Shown: piece after piece, positions 6,538 to 8,802 of the stretch | Layout of the letters: each line of letters opens with the position of its first letter | How positions within the stretch are numbered: the stretch's first letter is position 1 | Source of the DNA: Syntrophobacteria bacterium | Lineage (GTDB): Bacteria; Desulfobacterota; DSWW01 | Direction: 5' to 3' | Assembly (NCBI GenBank): GCA_030145435.1 | Contig: JAQYVQ010000412.1 | Coordinates: forward strand, 1 to 8,802 | DNA length: 8,802 nucleotides | Notes under the pieces: generated by a model | Told to the model about the DNA's origin: nothing | The model's database searches: none | The model's input: only the letters and a program-made list of their open reading frames with translations | Program-made: the position numbers and the translations under genes

Positions 6538-6695
6538 TGGTCAAGACCATAAATACGGTGACGCACCGAGGATGCCGAGGCGCCCGGCCTGCAAGACGCG
6601 AGGAGGGCGAATACCGGGAGTATCTAACCGACGAGCAACACAGCCGGCCGGGATGGATCGGCAGCCGAATGCCATCGTATTTATGGTCTTGGCCA
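6538..6695. mobile_element. MITE-like element, 158 bp, with terminal inverted repeats and 5-bp target duplication
   Basis: The ends are inverted repeats of about 23 bp (TGG...GTG at 6538-6560 against CAT...CCA at 6673-6695). They differ at only two positions, both G-T pairs (6541/6692 and 6558/6675). The element is flanked by identical CTAAG direct repeats at 6533-6537 and 6696-6700, as expected of a target-site duplication. The interior holds further nested pairings: TGCCGA/TCGGCA (6573-6578 with 6658-6663), CCCGGCC/GGCCGGG (6583-6589 with 6646-6652) and a small ATAC/GTAT hairpin (6611-6623). It encodes no plausible protein. It separates the transacylase and ACT genes and ends at the transacylase stop codon, part of whose TAG lies in the right CTAAG copy. 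An alternative is a structured RNA repeat of unknown role. Confidence 0.7.
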
Positions 6696-7619
6696 CTAAG
6701 CCGGTTCCTGACACATAAGGACGGCCAGGGCGATGGAGGCGAGTTTTGCCTCCGCGGGTGCTGTGCGCGAATCGATCAAGATCGGTGCCTTTGCCCCGAC
6801 CGCCACGTGCGCCAGGGTCTTGTCGGCATAGTACTGTAGGCCCTTGCAGAAGATGTTTCCCGTCTCGAGGTTGGGCACGATCAAAACCTCGGCGGCTCCC
6901 CCTACGGGCGATTCAATGCCTTTCGCCCTTGCGGCCGCCATGTCGATCGCGTTGTCCAGGCCAAAGGGGCCGTCCACGACGCAGTCCTGGATCTCTCCGT
7001 ACTGGCACATCTTTACGATTGCGATCGCATCGATGGTGGATTGAAAGTCCGGATGCACCTTCTCGGAACCGGATAACAGGGCAACTTTCGGGTTCTTTAT
7101 ACCGAGACGATGGGCCACCTCCACGGCATTCCGGATGATCTCGAGTTTCTGCTTGATGTTCGGCGCAATGTTGATCCCCCCGTCGCTTACGAGTACGAGC
7201 TGGCACCCAGGACGGCGGTCGTCTTCGTACACCTCCACGTCGCTCAGCAGCCGGCCGGTCCGCAGCCCCCCGGTGGCGCTCAAGGCGGCCTGCACGAACT
7301 TTGAGGTTGAAACATTTCCCTTCATCAGAACCTCTGCCTCGCCGGTGCGAACGGCGCGGACGGCCGCTTCCGATGCCTTGGCCGGATCCGGCTCGTGCCG
7401 CACCTCGAAGTTCCCCGGGTCCGCTCCGATCTTCTCCAGAATGAGCGTAATCCATTCTCGGTCACCTACAAGGATCGAATCCGCCACACCTCGTATTACA
7501 GCATCCCGACAGGCGGTGAGGGTCTGGGCATCGTTGGCCGCCGCAACCGCGATACGTTTCGGCCCGACGGAAGCCGCGGTCTTCAGAAGTTCGTCAAAGT
7601 TCCTTACCATTCGGTCCAT
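6696..7619 (-). CDS. ptb: Phosphate butyryltransferase (phosphotransbutyrylase), 307 aa
   Basis: Transfers an acyl group from CoA to phosphate (acyl-CoA + Pi to acyl-phosphate + CoA), feeding the kinase encoded two genes downstream. The whole chain follows the phosphate acetyl/butyryl-transferase fold. Recognisable segments include AVAAANDAQTL, ADSILVGDREWI, MKGNVSTSKF, GLRTGRLLSDVEVYE, KVALLSGSEKVHP, CVVDGPFGLDNA, VPNLETGNIF and APILIDSRTAPAEAKLASIAL, closely parallel to clostridial Ptb. The frame is open to a GTG at 7655, but the ATG at 7617-7619 is preferred: AAGGA lies 10 nt upstream, and from there the chain aligns with known Ptb N termini (a second ATG at 7610 is also possible). The stop TAG (6696-6698) abuts the inserted element. 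The upstream ligase gene ends 67 nt away, so they likely form one operon. Confidence 0.92.
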   Translation of the reverse strand: MDRMVRNFDELLKTAASVGPKRIAVAAANDAQTLTACRDAVIRGVADSILVGDREWITLILEKIGADPGNFEVRHEPDPAKASEAAVRAVRTGEAEVLMKGNVSTSKFVQAALSATGGLRTGRLLSDVEVYEDDRRPGCQLVLVSDGGINIAPNIKQKLEIIRNAVEVAHRLGIKNPKVALLSGSEKVHPDFQSTIDAIAIVKMCQYGEIQDCVVDGPFGLDNAIDMAAARAKGIESPVGGAAEVLIVPNLETGNIFCKGLQYYADKTLAHVAVGAKAPILIDSRTAPAEAKLASIALAVLMCQEPA

Positions 7620-7621
7620 CT

Positions 7622-7643
7622 TTGGTACATCCTTGGTACATCC
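7622..7643 (-). repeat. 11-bp tandem duplication at the ptb ribosome-binding site
   Basis: TTGGTACATCC occurs twice head-to-tail (7622-7632 and 7633-7643). On the minus strand this duplicates GGATGTACCAA, so two GGA-containing copies precede the ptb start, and the nearer one supplies the likely Shine-Dalgarno sequence. A slipped-strand duplication could tune the spacing or strength of ptb translation. Confidence 0.75.
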
Positions 7644-7686
7644 TCCGAAGAGCACGTTCGAGGCTTGACGGCTGGATGATCAAGAG

Positions 7687-8802
7687 TTAATTATCTTCGT
7701 ACTCCTTCTCGAATTTTTTGCCTTTGTAGGTCGATCTTTCCAGTTCGCCCGCCTCTTGCCAAATGATCTTGGGGCTGATCTTCATCTTAGTGTGGAAGGC
7801 TCCCAGGAGTTCCTTTTCCAGGTCTTCGAGCTTGTCCGCTGGAAAGTCCGCTCCCCTTTCGATTTTGATCTTCAAGGGCGGGACCACGAGAGGCGGTTTC
7901 TCGGTCAAGACGATGCGGAACTCCCCCGTTACCCGGGGGGAGAAGGTCTCCAGAAGGCCCGTGACGGCGGCCGGATAAACGATCACGCCCTTCACCTTCA
8001 GCATGTCGTCCGTGCGACCCACGATCCGGTAGCGAAAGCCGGTCCTGCCGCAGGGGCAGGGGGACATGGTAACCTCGTGGATATCTCCGAGACTGGTCCG
8101 GAGCCAGGACCACCCATCGCCCTCGATATTGGTGAACACGGCTTCTCCCCGGGCGCCGTCCTCGAGGGGGATCGGCTCTCTCGTGTCCTGGTCGACCAGC
8201 TCGTAGATGCACAGGTCGTCGCCGAGCCAGTGCATGCCCTGGTACTCCGGGTGATCGCACGAAACACCGTGGCCCGCACCCGTGTCCAGCAGCTTGGCGC
8301 CGAAGCTCTCCTCGAGTCTCTTCCTCAATTCGGGGACCCCGGCGCCGGGCTCCCCTCCGCAGACGAGGAGCTTGATCCCCAATGACTTCGCGTCCATTCC
8401 GATCTTCTCCGGCGCCTTCTCGATGATGTAGGTCGCCAAAGACGGAGTACCGAAAAACACCGTGGGCTTAAAGAACTTGGCCATCGAGAAGATCCTGTCC
8501 GTACCCGACTCCGCACCCACGGGGATGACCATGGCACCTGTCTTGGTCAGGCCCATCAGGGTGCCCGTCCCTGCAATGACCATGGACAGTGCGAAACAAT
8601 GGAGGATTCGGTCGTGCTTTCGGAGACCACCCCGCCAGAGGCCCCTGCACAGGGTTTCTCCCCAGACATCGAAGATGTCTTTCATGGTCAAGGGATAGGG
8701 GGTCGGCTCTCCCGTCGTTCCGGTCGTGCTGTTGACGAGCACCAGGTCGTCCACAGAGACCGGCATTTCCTCCTCCATCAGCTGGATCAGATCTCCCCCA
8801 CA
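7687..8802 (-). CDS. Phenylacetate-CoA ligase-like AMP-forming acyl-CoA ligase, N-terminus beyond window
   Basis: A cytosolic adenylate-forming enzyme: carboxylic acid + ATP + CoA to acyl-CoA + AMP + PPi. Numbering from the Met at 8778, the ATP-binding loop is STTGTTGEPT (17-26), followed by GGEPGAG (141-147), a LRTSLGDI segment in place of the usual RTGD (226-233), CPCGRTG (241-247) and the hinge motif GRTDDMLKVKG (254-264). These are PaaK-family landmarks. The visible part has 371 codons; PaaK proteins are usually ~430 residues, so about 60 N-terminal residues lie past the right edge, and the frame is open to base 8802. The Met at 8778 is internal, not the start. The substrate could be aryl-acetate, branched-chain or another acid; the name PaaK is a family assignment only. 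Its position upstream of ptb-ACT-buk suggests shared acyl substrates. Confidence 0.88.
   Translation of the reverse strand, partial: CGGDLIQLMEEEMPVSVDDLVLVNSTTGTTGEPTPYPLTMKDIFDVWGETLCRGLWRGGLRKHDRILHCFALSMVIAGTGTLMGLTKTGAMVIPVGAESGTDRIFSMAKFFKPTVFFGTPSLATYIIEKAPEKIGMDAKSLGIKLLVCGGEPGAGVPELRKRLEESFGAKLLDTGAGHGVSCDHPEYQGMHWLGDDLCIYELVDQDTREPIPLEDGARGEAVFTNIEGDGWSWLRTSLGDIHEVTMSPCPCGRTGFRYRIVGRTDDMLKVKGVIVYPAAVTGLLETFSPRVTGEFRIVLTEKPPLVVPPLKIKIERGADFPADKLEDLEKELLGAFHTKMKISPKIIWQEAGELERSTYKGKKFEKEYEDN

Noticed and set aside
6032..6718. A 228-aa + strand open frame opposite the ACT gene and crossing the inverted-repeat element
   Set aside because: It lies antisense to the well-supported ACT protein and runs through the palindromic element. 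No family resemblance is seen.
6537..6839. A 100-aa + strand open frame beginning inside the MITE-like element
   Set aside because: It is composed of element sequence followed by antisense ptb sequence, has a GTG start without a ribosome site, and shows no transposase motifs.
7620..7655. N-terminal extension of Ptb to a GTG at 7655
   Set aside because: No Shine-Dalgarno sequence precedes it, the extra 12 residues are not found in Ptb proteins, and they read through the tandem duplication.
7664..7684. CTTGA...TCAAG inverted repeat between the ligase stop and ptb as a terminator or operator
   Set aside because: The arms are only 5 bp with an 11-nt loop and no T tract follows, so it is within chance expectation.

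Overview
The window is GC-rich bacterial DNA with tightly packed genes. The gene set combines a phosphotransbutyrylase/butyrate kinase pair, a PaaK-like acyl-CoA ligase, an ACT-domain regulator and a cysteine-rich ferredoxin-like protein. This suggests an anaerobic bacterium living on amino acids or organic acids, plausibly a deltaproteobacterium (Desulfobacterota) or a similar syntroph/sulfate reducer. That placement is inferred from gene content and style only. No rRNA, tRNA or CRISPR array was seen.

Layout. On the + strand, 1-1080 is an M24 metallopeptidase (creatinase/Xaa-Pro aminopeptidase type) whose 5' end lies outside the window. All other genes are on the minus strand, listed here in transcription order from the right edge. 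A PaaK-like CoA ligase (7687-8802) lacks its N terminus. It is followed by phosphate butyryltransferase (6696-7619), a tandem ACT protein (6062-6505) and butyrate kinase (4974-6065). The kinase GTG start overlaps the ACT stop (GTGA), so these genes look like one operon. A non-coding stretch of about 260 bp follows, holding a long inverted repeat. Next is a TetR regulator (4080-4664) with its own sigma70-like promoter and a palindromic operator, then a ferredoxin-like protein with 16 clustered cysteines (2916-4010). A weak terminator and a fresh promoter separate this from a HAD hydrolase (1955-2707) and a short-chain dehydrogenase (1077-1916). The dehydrogenase ends tail-to-tail with the peptidase on a shared CTAG.

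How the genes may work together. Phosphate butyryltransferase converts an acyl-CoA to an acyl-phosphate, and the kinase uses that to make ATP and free acid. The CoA ligase runs the opposite way (acid to acyl-CoA) or handles a related acid. The ACT protein between the two enzymes is a natural candidate amino-acid sensor. TetR probably represses itself and the ferredoxin gene. How the HAD, SDR and peptidase relate to this module is not visible.

The most unusual non-coding feature is a 158-bp element at 6538-6695, inserted between the phosphotransacylase and ACT genes. It has about 23-bp terminal inverted repeats (TGG...CCA), exact 5-bp flanking direct repeats (CTAAG) and a nested foldable interior. 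It looks like a non-autonomous mobile element. Removing it would restore an ordinary operon spacing of 27 nt.
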